The notes under the pieces: generated by a model | Told to the model about the DNA's origin: nothing | What the model saw: the letters and a program-made list of their open reading frames with translations, nothing else | Database searches by the model: none | Made by a program: the position numbers and the translations under genes | Part shown: positions 35,741 through 46,615 of the stretch, one piece after another | How positions within the stretch are numbered: position 1 is the stretch's first letter | Layout of the letters: each line of letters starts with the position of its first letter | DNA from: Phanerochaete sordida | Lineage: Eukaryota; Basidiomycota; Agaricomycetes; Polyporales; Phanerochaetaceae | NCBI GenBank assembly: GCA_019973155.2 | Contig: BPQB01000061.1 | Span: forward strand, 141,055 to 205,054 | Direction: 5' to 3' | DNA: 64,000 nucleotides

Positions 35741-36791
35741 TCATTGCAGCGCGGACACGCGGAGCTCTACAGTCCAGAACAGCGGCTTTGTGGTCTTTAT
35801 CCGCACTGGCTCCCCTGGGACGAGGTGGTTGGAGGTCGAAACCATGCCGTCGAAATGCGATTCTGTCTCGGCTATGCAAGGCGTCAGTATATGGCATGCT
35901 TGGGCAAGGAAGCGGCGCACTGAGGTTCCATTCCAGGCCCGAAGTCGTCAGGATGGTAGAGTCGATGCCCAGTGGGAGCATGCCGCATGTTTTGCCCATG
36001 TATGCGTGGTTTACGTGGATGACATGTTCGCCCTGAAACGTCCTAGGAGTGAGGACGCAGAAGAAGGGAGCGCGGTGCATATACTGACCGCATCTAGCAG
36101 CCAGGCGACGTTGTCGTCGGTAACACAGAAAACGCGTTCTCTGGTCTTTCTGAGCTTGTAGAGATAAGACAGGGTGTGCACCGTCTGATCTAGACGACCG
36201 CTGAGTCCCCCAAGGATTACAAGGTCGTACTGTTCCACTTGAGTGTCCCCATGGAGGAAGCAGTATATGGCAGATAAAGCGTACCTGGGTCCCTTCCGCT
36301 GCCTCCTTCTCTTGGAGCGCGAAGACACACTTCATGAGATCTGTCGAATACTGGTCGTGATCTTGCACGACCGAGACGTTCTAACTCAGGCTACGTAAGG
36401 CGTACATCTTCTCGAGAGGCGTGAGTGCAGACGCACCTGAGAAGCGTAATACTCCCGAACATCGTCTCGCAGCGAGTCCAGGTCGCCTTTGATAAGGTCT
36501 GGCAGGTACCTGGCGTTCGCGTAAGACAATGTGCTCGCGCTCTTGGGTCTCGCGTGCTAGTTACGTAGTCCGTGGGTCATCTTCAGGCGTGCGCTTGGGG
36601 ACGCTCGGCTCGGCGAGGACGTCGTGCAGCCGGTTAGCACCGCCGTCGGCGCAGCAGCGCCAGTGCGTCGAGGACCAGAGCTTCTGGAGGAGAGGCAGCG
36701 AGAACGGCTGGTTCAGGATGAGCAGGGCGTATTTGCGGGCATTCTGCTCGGCGGGGGGTTCGAGAAAGGGCAGGGACCATTCAGTCGGCAT
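35741..36791 (-). CDS. thiamin pyrophosphokinase
   Basis: Six exons (36791-36565, 36509-36437, 36380-36285, 36229-36089, 36032-35921, 35871-35741) give 259 residues. The enzyme transfers pyrophosphate from ATP to thiamin to make thiamin diphosphate in the cytosol. Family motifs are all present: CADGGANRLHD near residue 50, YLPDLIKGDLDSLRDDV, DQYSTDLMKCVFAL, DLVILGGLSGRLDQTVHTL, then the C-terminal thiamin-binding TSGLEWNLTETESHFDGMVSTSN. Length and motif order agree with THI80-type enzymes. The start at 36791 (MPTEWSLPFLEPP) directly precedes the conserved LLILNQPF strand. It is divergent from the CS-domain gene (304 bp between starts). Confidence 0.94.
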
Positions 36792-37095
36792 CGCGTGACG
36801 AGAAACGCGGCGCGCTGCGAAATGAAACACGCGTGGGCGCACGTGACTGGCTCCCATTGTGTGCGGCGGCTGGGGTCCGAGCGCGCTGGGCGTTCCCAGG
36901 TCCGTCCCCCGACAGCACCGAACGCCGCCTCTGGGGCCGCTGGCCAGCCTATTTCGGACTTGCCCTTGACCGCAGCCTGCCTCTGTGCGCACAAGCAGAC
37001 CTACGTCGACCTCCGGCGCGCACACCATCTCGCGTGCGCCGCCGCTGCAGCGAAACTAAACATTACCGCCCACCCCGCCGTGCTCGACCGCCACG
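36792..37095. promoter_or_regulatory. divergent promoter region (thiamin pyrophosphokinase / CS-domain gene)
   Basis: 304 bp between outward-facing starts. Open frames pass through it but show no domain. I saw no obvious thiamin-pyrophosphate riboswitch element, though I did not fold the sequence. Confidence 0.4.
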
Positions 37096-39003
37096 ATGGA
37101 CAGGCCGCACGAGAGCTTCTTGCCGTACTCATGGCACCAGGTGAGCTTCCGACCCTGAGCGCAGCGGCTCGTTCTAACCTCCCGCGATCTGCAGTCTCAC
37201 GACCAAGTGAGTCGCAGCGAGCGTTGCTTTGACCCCCGCTGAGCCCCGGCCAGGCTACAGTCCTGCTCTATGTGCCGTATGAAACAGAAGGAGATGACCT
37301 TGAGGTGCGTATGACTACCGCTACGGCGCTTGCTTGACCACTGAAGGGCTCGGTGCAGGTGAAGCTTGAGCGTAATTACCTCGTGGCGGGAGTGAAGAGA
37401 CAGCCGGCCATAGTCAAGGTTAGTCCCGTCTCCTGGTCCCCTCGTCATCTGCTCATCTTGGTCAGTTTAGGGTCGCCTATACGGCTCAATAGACGTATCT
37501 CATTCGTCGTGGCAACTCGAACCTCGAGCCTCAGCGCGACTCTCAGCGCGAGAACGGACCACTTCGACAACGTCGACCGCCTCCACGCAGTCGTCTTTTG
37601 CCTTGATCTCCGAGCCGGAGATATCGAGTAGCTTTGCCGCTTCACTCGAGGAAGGCTTCCTGTCAGACCTGGAAGACACATTATCCTCGCCAGCACTGTC
37701 CTCTCCTGTTTCTCTCTCCAGCGCAGAAGATGCCAGTGGATTCCCGCTGCACTCACCACCACGCCGCCGAGGTCGCTTCACCACATCACACCCTGTGTCT
37801 CCCCGTATCCCCAGTAATCGAGGGTCCAGCATGGTCTCTTCAGCATCTTCCGTGGAATCCCTGCGCAGTGGCGCTAGCCGCTTGCTCACTATTCACCTCG
37901 AAAAGGCGGATTCCATGATATGGCCGTCTCTAATAATAGGGCCAGTCCCAGAAACTGTCTCACTTCCCGATACCTCCCGCTATCCTTGGCCTTCCTTGGG
38001 CATAGAGGAAGCACGCTATAACATGGACCCCACGAGCCTGGTCCTCATGGCGCTCGATCATTTTGACATACGAGAAGACAGAGAAGAAGCGTTTGAATAC
38101 TTCATGTGAGTCATGTGTGTCTTTTGCTCACAATCAACGTGTCTGATAGCGTTCTGCAGACGGGCTTGGCACCTGGCGCACGTCTCTTCAGCGACTATCC
38201 GCCTCGCCACTCACTATGTCCCACCACACTTTGTACCCCCAGAGCTCCCACACACGCCAGGAGATGCTCCGTCTACTCCGACAAGCTCTTCTTGTGTCCA
38301 CACACCATCACCGGACGCAACTCCAGTCGCCTCTCATGCATCGGTGTCTTGCGCCGAACAGACGGTCTCCGACTTGCGAGGCACACTGACATACTATGTC
38401 GAGCGCATTGGCGGCAGCGAGAAGCTCGCACTACTGTACCTCGAGGCAGGCCTTCTCTACCTCGAGGGCTCCGCATCAGGCCTGCTCAGCTCGTCCTACG
38501 CGGGTCTGTCCTCGCTCCGCACGCCGACCCTGATGTCCCACCCTGCGTCGCACGTGTCGTCCCACACGGGCGCGCACCACGACGGCCCCGAGGCGTGGAG
38601 CCAGGACCAGGCGCACGCGCGCCGCTTCTTCAACCGCGCGCGCGACCTGCACCCGGCGCTCGACGTCCCGCTCCTGCCGACGTCGAACCCGAGTTCGGAG
38701 CCGGAGTCGGGCGATAACGGCAGCCCCGTGTTCGACGACGCCGCGCGGCTGCGCATGCCGGCGGTGAGTGCGCCCAGCGCGGCTGACGAGAAGCCGCGCA
38801 GGCGGCGCAGGCGCGAGGCGATGGAGGAGGATCCACTGGCGGCGAGCATCACCTCAAAGTCGGCGATGGAGGACCCGCTGGGCGGGCATGGAGAGGACAA
38901 TACGTGGTACTTGTACCTTCCGGGTCTGGTCGGTGCTGGTACTGCCCTGCTCGTTGTTGGCTTTTTGTCGTTCTCGTCATGGAGAAAGGGACAGGGCACT
39001 TGA
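37096..39003 (+). CDS. CS/HSP20-like-domain protein with C-terminal membrane anchor, function unknown
   Basis: Six exons (37096-37140, 37195-37206, 37254-37304, 37359-37418, 37471-38105, 38160-39003) give 548 residues. The N-terminus resembles a CS (p23/NudC-type) beta-sandwich: YSWHQSHDQATVLLYVPY, VKLERNYLVAGVKRQPAIVKG and RLYGSIDVSHSSWQLE, whose GxLxGxID and W features match the co-chaperone fold. A Ser/Pro-rich linker follows, then a helical region (TLTYYVERIGGSEKLALLYL, ARRFFNRARDLHPAL). Residues about 515-540 form one hydrophobic membrane segment (LPGLVGAGTALLVVGFLSF) before a short basic tail, WRKGQGT, so it looks tail-anchored. The domain call is by pattern only. The 12-nt second exon encodes four residues in the CS strand. 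It is not a protein I can name. Confidence 0.75.
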
Positions 39004-39312
39004 TCCCATGGCGTTCGCGATTGTAATATTTTCGGTTGTAACAATATCTGCTCGGACTAGGAACATTATTGGAGCTTTTTGCATGATTATTCAATCAACA
39101 GCAGGATATTGCAGCGCCGTTGAAGCTATATGAAGCGTGACATGTGGCGTGATACAGTGTGTGCTCAGGCGAAGATACTGGGCCCACGTGGCCGCCACAA
39201 AGGCATGTTCACCATCCGCATCGTGGCCGGTTCTGGCGTCTAACACACTTGGTTCTGACCGCGCGGTTCTGAACCAAATCTCGCCTAGCGAAGAAGGCTG
39301 GACACGTACAGA
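39004..39312. other. intergenic between tandem plus-strand genes
   Basis: About 310 bp. AT-richer at its left end (39020-39100), probably the 3' end of the CS-domain gene. Nothing else recognised. Confidence 0.4.
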
Positions 39313-40945
39313 ATGCAGTACCTCGAAGATGTGCGTCTGATTAGGATGGAGAGGCAGAATGTGCGCTGACCGTCTCTATAGGACCACCTGAAACTGCTCC
39401 TTCATCAAGAGTGGTTAGTCAAAATTGACGGCAAGAAGTCGATTCCATATCTTATGGTACGTGTCATCCGTCCGTCGATTGAATGGACAACAAATAATTC
39501 CTGCCTAGTAGAAGTTCTACGCGTCTGCGATGGACCAATGCTGCTGCATCATGATAACAGACACGAAGCAAGTCTGGGGTGAAGGTTGGTCCATGCTTCG
39601 TACACGTAATAGTAGACATCTGAACAGAATCGTAGTGCTTTCTAGCAAAGGGGTTGCACGCAGGTGGCGTGAATGCAATCCTGGACAGTCGCCGGCACTG
39701 GACCTATCAGACAACGACGAAGAAGACTGGCGATCGCAAACGCTGGAACTGCTGACCTCTGCTCACAGCCTAGGGGGCATCATCGACCTCGAATTCGAGA
39801 TCGAGGAGAAGGCTAGGAACGCGGTATGATCAAATATTGGCTTCTCACAAGCCCGCCACTCACTGCCGTAAGATATCATAGGATCTGGCCTTTGTATTAG
39901 GAAGCGACGACTTCAAGTGGCGATGGGAGACCTACTCTCTGGGCCCCAGGGTACGCAGCTTATACCACCGCCACACGCAGTGCAGGGCTGACCGCGCCGC
40001 CTCCCACAGGTCTCAGCTGATGTGCTCTCGCAGCACCTCATCCTGCCGCTCATCAGCGTCACGCACCTGGCGTTCAGCTCCGCAGACCCTGTCAGCGAGC
40101 TGTCAGCGGCCGATCTCGAAAAGGTGTGCACGGGCGGCCTGCGCTGTGATTCGACGGCGCCGCTAACCTTCGTGCCCCTTTTCTGCCGCGCAGGCTATCG
40201 ATAAGGTTGGACGCACGGCGCGTCGCAGCGTGGACACGCACGTGAGGCATGCGGTCACGAAGCCTCGCGTCGCGACCGCGCTCCGGCGCATGGCCGCAGT
40301 GTACAACTTCGCGAACGCAAACGAATACCGTGAGGCCTCCGCCGCACCTCGCCCATTCGCCGATAGCTAAAGTTCACCGTAGCGCCGGTCCATAATGAAG
40401 TGTCCGTTCCTGAGCTCAAGCTACCCGTGCTGAAACAGTCTGTGCCGGCGCCGACAGCGCACAAGGCGCCACCGCCTGCAGAAGGTTCTCACAGGCCGGC
40501 CTCTCAGGCGCCTCCGCGTTCCCAGCAGAACGAACCAGCACCGGCAACGCCTGCTTCGCCTCAAGTGCTTCCCGACAGCCCTGCGCCTGCTCCCGCTGAA
40601 GATGACGACTCCGCGACCGAGCCAGAGGCAGAGCCGGACGACCCAGCGCCGGCAGCCGCACCTCGGCAGGCCACGGCGCGTCCGAGCCCCAGCCCGCCGC
40701 CAGACGCCTCTGGCTCCGGCACCGCGCCGCCGTCGCGCCAGGCCTCGCCCAGGCCGCAGGCACACGCCGCCGCTGCCGGCAGCGACGACGACGAGGCCCC
40801 GCCCGCGCGGCCGAGCAAGAAGACAAAGCGCGTGCAGTCCTCGTCCGATGACGAGAGCGAGGGCGCGCGGCGCAGGCCTGCCCAGCGCAAGACTGCGTCC
40901 CGCGGCGCGAAGCAGCCGCTCAAGCGTGGCGGCCGGCGGTTCTGA
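39313..40945 (+). CDS. XLF/Nej1-like non-homologous end-joining factor
   Basis: Eight exons (39313-39330, 39382-39456, 39512-39584, 39636-39823, 39882-39950, 40010-40123, 40194-40329, 40383-40945) give 411 residues. The N-terminal globular head matches XLF: LLLHQEWLVKIDGKKSIPYL, KFYASAMDQCCCIMITDTKQVWGE, VARRWRECNP, then DDFKWRWETYSLGP and the coiled-coil entry VSADVLSQHLILPLISV. XLF dimerises through that stalk and bridges DNA ends with XRCC4-DNA ligase IV. The C-terminal 180 residues are Pro/Ala-rich and disordered, then acidic serines (SSSDDESEG) and a basic C-terminus ending KRGGRRF, which resembles a Ku-binding tail. The first ten residues agree with the family's short lead. The initiator exon is the least secure. 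Confidence 0.82.
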
Positions 40946-41496
40946 AGGCCCGCGCAGGCCAATGGGCTGCTCGCGGGCGTGCTGCTCCCCTCCTTCCTTT
41001 TTTCCTTTCCTGTGGACGCTGTGATCGCGATGTCCAGGGCAGTCACGGGGTGTGCTTCTGCGTGCGCCTGCTGTAGCATCCGCTTGTTATCGTAGTCTGC
41101 CTTCCAATTGGCCGTGCAACGATCTGGCGCTGCCGAAGCCCATCTCAAGTGCGCCGCGACGCGCGGAGGGCCTGTGTGAGGATATTCAACCGCTAGTGCG
41201 CGCTCTGTGCTGTGTGCACGCCCAGCGCACGCCAGTATCTGGCGAGATCAGGTACACGAGGGGGCACTCTGGGTTGCTGGCCTCGGGAGAAGCCCTGTCC
41301 AGGCGGGGATAACGATCGAAGCCGTCAGATGAATGGGACATTGTCCGGCACATCATGCCGAGCTCGTTCCTGAGGATTCGGACACGGAGGTAAGAACATA
41401 GATTGAGTAATAGTACAAGGGGCGTGCGAAGGCAGCGCGCAGGCTGCAGGGCTCAGCGTGCGAGCGGACGCGCAGCGCGCAGCGCAGAGCAGGAGG
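40946..41496. other. intergenic between convergent genes
   Basis: About 550 bp between the XLF-like stop and the stop of the small Cys-rich gene. No supported gene. Confidence 0.45.
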
Positions 41497-41914
41497 CTAG
41501 TAGTGGCGTCCACGGTTCGAGTACGCCCCGAGCTCGGCCTCCTTGCAGGCGTCGCATTTCTCCTGTATGAGGTTCTGGACACGGATGTAGTCGACGTATA
41601 TCTGGCAGGCGTGAGCATCGCCGGCGCGCCACAGGGCAGAGCTTAAAGCTTACCCGGTTGCACTTGCAGGGGTACGTGTCCGCGTGCGCGTGCGCGCTGC
41701 TGAGCGCACAGTTAGGCTGGCCACAGTCGAACGTCTCGCCGGTGTGGTATTGCGGCACGTTGTGCTGCAACGAGCCTCAGTACTGGGCGGGCCGCTCCGC
41801 TGGAAACGTTGACCGTACCTGGCATCCCCGATGACGGTTCACGAGGCTAGAAATTCCAATTAGAATAGGAAGTCGGTGATCGGAGGCTTAGGCTTACAGG
41901 ACTTGTTGACACAT
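41497..41914 (-). CDS. small Cys/His-rich protein, function unknown
   Basis: Four exons (41914-41898, 41846-41819, 41764-41654, 41601-41497) give 86 residues with consistent phases. The chain has paired cysteines and histidines: a C-terminal CDAC pair, CKC, DCGQPNC, an N-terminal RHRGCQHNVPQYH and a HAHAD stretch, so metal binding (zinc) is likely. No named domain was recognised; similar short fungal proteins with this GETFDCGQ-type pattern are usually hypothetical. There is no signal peptide or membrane segment. The gene is supported by good splice signals, an ATG with a short first exon of 17 nt and a coding-like composition, but no neighbour explains it. Intron positions and small size make automated prediction error-prone. 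Confidence 0.65.
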
Positions 41915-43677
41915 TGGAGATCGCGGGGGTTGAAGTGGGCGTAAGGAGCGGTGTTGAGTAGTTCAGACAGAGCAGTGTCCTTGGAGGATGGAGGTGGCAA
42001 CGTCGTTCAGGTAGTTCGAGTACCAGCGGGGGGAGACGGGATGTGGTCGTGCTTTAATAGGCGGGGGCATGTATGAAGGTGTGTGGAGCCCCATGATCCC
42101 ATTGAGTTGCCTTCACGGAACCATCGATTCGGAACGAAGTCGAAGGTAGCCGTAAAGCGTCACGAGCCCATCCTGCGGAAGAGACAGACGATCAGCGCAC
42201 GCTCGCGGACAATACGGTCTCTATGGGTGGTCTCCAGGACAGTCCGTCAGCTCCTGCGGACGCCAGTGGTAGAACTCGGTCACTCACATAGTGGATGTTC
42301 CGCGATAAGGGCTGCATAAGTCTCCGATAGGCAACAAAGGTCCGCAGCTGTGGCTGAGCACGGGCCAAAGCGTGGTCTTGGAGCAGTACACGGCTGCGCG
42401 AAGGTTACAGGGCAGGCATGGCCGACATGGCGGTGAAGGCTGGCGTCCGTCCGCCAGCCTGTACTCGCCCCATATAAGTGTTCGGAAGCGAGCGGTATAG
42501 CCGGCAAAACTCCGTTGGCCTGTAGGCAGGAGGCGGCTTGCGCCGTTGCGAGATACGGCAGTAAGGCACTGCAGCCCGAAGGTCTGTTCTAGAAGTAGAA
42601 ATCAGCGACCTATGGGCCGAAAGCAAGCTTTGACCGAGCCGTGCATCGTGAAGAATCCCGTACACGATTGGTACGGCGATAGCACTGGCAGCCGCCGTCC
42701 GTACACCCTAGCCCATGTGACGCAACGTCGGCATTGACGTTATGAGAGACAAGCCCTGGCGTCTTGCACCGAGGTGAACCGCTGGTGGATAATGCTAACA
42801 ATTAAAGAAAATCTCACGCCATGGTCCCTTACGGATTTAATGGGGATTCAACGAAGGTATCGGCTTCGCTGATAGATGAACGTCCGGGGACGGTGGGATA
42901 GACCTATGTAGAAATTCTAAGAAGGAACGAAGGGCGGTCAACACGGGCGAAGCGACTTACTTCTATACAAAGACAGCAAACAGAGCCGACACCGGGTGTT
43001 GCACGGTTGTCATACTGTACCCTCTTATGTACTAGTACGGCTTGGGCTCGGACAGGTGATTGGCTCCTAGACCCTGAAGCTTCGTACACGCGATGCATTA
43101 CGCGCTCAGCGACATTCAGAGCAAGTGGATAGACATGACCCCCGAATACTGTTGCATGTGGTGAAGGCACTGGCTGAATGGATTTTGAAGATCATCCTGC
43201 CAGCTAGGCGAGTCGGCAGCAGCTCGAGCATACGAAAAGACCAGCGCGGTACATACAACGGACCGGTGTTCGCAGGGCAGCGAGACCCTTGCAGTTAAGA
43301 CGTACTGCAGTGTGCTACTGCTAGTTTGAGTTTGGGAAAACGGAGCCCGATTAGTCGGGTACGCCTCCAATGGCCATCGGAAGGGCCGTGAGCTGGAATT
43401 GAAGATGACCGTTTTCAGACAACTTTCTGCGGCAGCTTTTATGAGCAAGAGACTATGCAGAGAAGCTGCCCTCGAATAGACGTGAAAGGAGGTGTGTAGG
43501 GGTCGCTGGACGCAGCTCATCGCGGCCAGCTTCAAGACGAGGTCAGCGCAGACGCCCAAAGCTGCAAGAAGCCCGCCCTTTGCCGCCGGCAAGAATCTTT
43601 GGCGCCTGGCGCTCTCAGTCGATCTCAATCTCTCTCTCCCACTTTCCCGTTATTCTTACCGAGGCCCACGACGCGGT
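41915..43677. other. 1.76-kb stretch without a convincing gene
   Basis: Upstream of the small Cys-rich gene (minus) and of the DEAD-box helicase (plus). Base composition is less GC-rich than the genes on either side. Frames here are short or lack an ATG (the 170-codon minus frame at 43116-43628 begins at TTG). No repeat, tRNA or transposon signature was seen. Confidence 0.5.
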
Positions 43678-46261
43678 ATGGCCCTTGCAGGTGTCGTGAA
43701 CGCCGTTGCCGGCCCGTCCAACGCATCCTCGAAGGTCAGTTCTGTCACTAAACGCGACGCACGCGTACTTACGCGCAGCTATCAGGGCAAGACCAAAGCG
43801 AAGAAGCGCTACCTCAAAGCTAAACGAGACAGGCGCAAAAATAAGCGCAAAACTACTTCTGCGCCATCGCGAAGACCCGCCGGAGAGGAGGGCAGCGGTG
43901 CAGACGAAGAGGAAGAGGGAGAGGGAGAAGGAGAGGACGAGGCTGAGGAGTCTGCCGATGAGCAGCTTGAGGTCATAGAGCAACCTGAGGCTTCGAAGAC
44001 TGAGCCTGAAAGTACGCGGAGGCCAAAGAAACGTCGCAAGCTCAGCCCTCCGAAGGAAGAGGAGCCCGAACCGACCGCAGAAGATGCGTCGGACGCAGCG
44101 CAGCTAGATGAAGCCCCAGCAGAGCCTCGCAGGTCGCCTACTCCTCCTGCCGCACTTCCCGCCTTCCCCCTACCCTCGAGACCCGATGCACCATCTAAAG
44201 CAACTCTTGCCTTACAAGGCTTAGACAAGGCCATCATAGAGGCGGAGCTCGTAGACCCGCGGATGACCGTGTCGATTACCTCAGAGTCGGGGGAGGCGGA
44301 CGTCCCGCTAAGCGAGAAGACAAGGAGGAGATTGAACGAGCTCGGCATTACGGAGTTGTTTGCTGGTATGTACGCCAAGCGCTCCATGGGTTGTCCTGCT
44401 TGTCTCAGTTGTTCCACAGTACAGACTGCCGTAATACCGTTCTTGATGTCAAACCAGAAGCAGCGAAGACTATATCTCCCTCATGATCCGCCTCATGATA
44501 TCTGTGTCTCCGCTCCTACCGGAAGTGGTAAGACACTAGCGTACGTGCTACCTATCATCGAAGTGAGCTTAAATTCCGTAAATACTCTGCGAATTTACTG
44601 AAGGGAATTTTCAGCTTCTTTCGTCCAGAATTATCACTCGTCTCCGCGCCCTAGTGGTGCTTCCTACACGAGACCTGGTCACACAAGTGCGTGAGACATT
44701 CGAAGCCATGGCCAAAGGGCGTGGCCTGAAGGTATGCACAATTTCGTACAGGACGTACGGTTTCTCAGTGTGTTCAGATTGGTACTGCGACAGGCCAGCA
44801 TTCCTTTGCCCACGAGCAATCTCAGCTCGTTGCAGACCGCTCCCTAAGGTGGTAGTATATACCACGCTTCCCGAGACCTATCGCTGATAGCGCAGTTTCA
44901 AGCTTGCAGGGTGGATCCAGCAAGGTCGACATCCTGATATGTACTCCAGGGCGCCTGATAGATCACCTGAACGGCACGCCGAATTTCTCCCTACAGCACC
45001 TCCGGTTCTTGGTATGTGCCGAGCATTCATACTCACCTCCGAGGCTGACGGAAAGCATAGGTTATCGATGAGGCAGACAGACTGCTGGCCCAGTCCTTCC
45101 AGGACTGGCTGGCTCAGGTGCTCGCCGCAACTCGCCCCTCCGAGACCCCTGCCGCCGCGGACCTTGCTGACGGAGCAGCACTGAGCAGCGATAACCTCCC
45201 GACACCGGACGGTCTGGCTCCTGCATTCCTGCATACACTGCGCAGCGTCCCGTACGTCCGGTCCGACTACGACGAGCCCCGGGAGACGTCCTGCCAGAAG
45301 CTGCTATTTTCGGCGACGCTGACGCGGGACCCGTCCAAGATCGCCGCCCTCAATCTGCGGGACCCGAAGTACTTCGTCGTCCAGGGCGCCGCGCGCGAGG
45401 CGGTGACGCAGGAAGAGGGCGTGCTGGATCTCGTCATGGAGAAGTTTAGCATGCCCGCGACGCTCGCGGTAAGCCCAGACGCGCCGGTGTGGAGCGCACC
45501 ACTGACTCCGTGCCGCAGGAACACATGGTCGTGTGCGACGCGGCGCAGAAGCCGCTCGTGCTCTTCCACCTCGTGCACACGCGCGGCGTGCGCAACGCGC
45601 TCGTGTTCACCAAGTCCGCCGAGTCGACGACGCGCCTTGTCCGGCTCTTCGAGTTCTTCGAGCAGGCGCGCGCGGCTGCCCAGCTGCCGGGCCCCACGGT
45701 CGTCCTGCGCGCGTACTCGAGCGACCTCGCGCCGAGCGCGCGGAAGGAGATCCTGGACAAGTTCAAGAACCAGGAGATACACATGTGCGTGCCCTGTCTC
45801 GACCTGCGCTGGCTTCGCGACTGATGTGTCGCGCGCGCCAGCCTCGTCTGCTCGGATCTCATCTCGCGCGGCATCGACATCAGCCACGTCTCGCACGTCG
45901 TGAGCTACGATGCCCCAGTGGACATGCGCAAGTACGTGCATCGTGTCGGGCGTACCGCCCGCGCGGGGCGCGCCGGCGATGCCTGGACTTTGGTCGAGGA
46001 GCAGGAGGTACGTTCACTCGTCTCGTCTCTGGCGTGGACTGCCTTGCTGACCACGGCTTGCAGGCGCGCTTCTTCAAGAATATGCTCAAGGAGGCGAACC
46101 ACCTCAACGCGGTCAAGCGTCTGAGGGTGGCGGAGACGGATCTCGCGCCGCTCACGCCGAGCTACGAGGTCCGTGGTCTTGTACGCGGGCTATTGACGCA
46201 GTGCTGACGTCGTTGGTCTCAGAATGCTCTCGCAAAGCTTAAAGAGGCGTATACACGCTAG
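43678..46261 (+). CDS. DEAD-box RNA helicase, DDX51/Dbp6-type
   Basis: Multi-exon gene of about 740 residues (outer limits given; about ten exons). Start [15 protein letters not shown] at 43678. A highly charged N-terminal region ([19 protein letters not shown], then an acidic run) is typical of nucleolar ribosome-biogenesis factors. Helicase motifs in order: VQTAVIPFL (Q motif), APTGSGKT (motif I), [12 protein letters not shown] (Ia), TPGRLIDHL (Ib), VIDEADRLL (II), LLFSATL (III), then [27 protein letters not shown] and [11 protein letters not shown] (VI). DDX51/Dbp6 helicases act in 60S ribosomal subunit assembly in the nucleolus. The insertion between motifs II and III, with a long Ala/Asp-rich loop, is also seen in this subfamily. 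Subfamily assignment is from overall pattern. Confidence 0.9.
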
Positions 46262-46615
46262 GGCATCACCGTCACATGTCGTCTTCGCAGTGCGGTTGTC
46301 GGCCGATGCGTCTCCATGAAACAATGACTATGACAATGCTGCAGGATTCGCCGCAATTCACGCGTTCGCCTGCTTTCACGCTGTGCATACCTTTGACGAA
46401 GCGTCCACCCTGGAACCAGATAGCTCCAGCATCCCGCAGCGCGACGTTGGGCCTGTCATATGTGCAAGGCATGTTAAATCACTGGTCAAGCGGGCTATCA
46501 CATTACTCGTACAATGTGCGCGATGATAAAATGTGCGTCGTGCGCTGATATATATTACGGAGGGAGATTTCGCCGACCAGAACGTACACATCTGCTACCC
46601 ACCAAGTCCGCTGGA
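46262..46615. other. intergenic between convergent genes
   Basis: About 350 bp between the helicase stop (plus) and the CCDC174 stop (minus), likely overlapping 3' untranslated regions. Nothing else seen. Confidence 0.45.

Noticed and set aside
43116..43628. 170-codon minus frame upstream of the DEAD-box gene
   Set aside because: Begins at TTG, not ATG, lies in the helicase promoter region and shows no domain.
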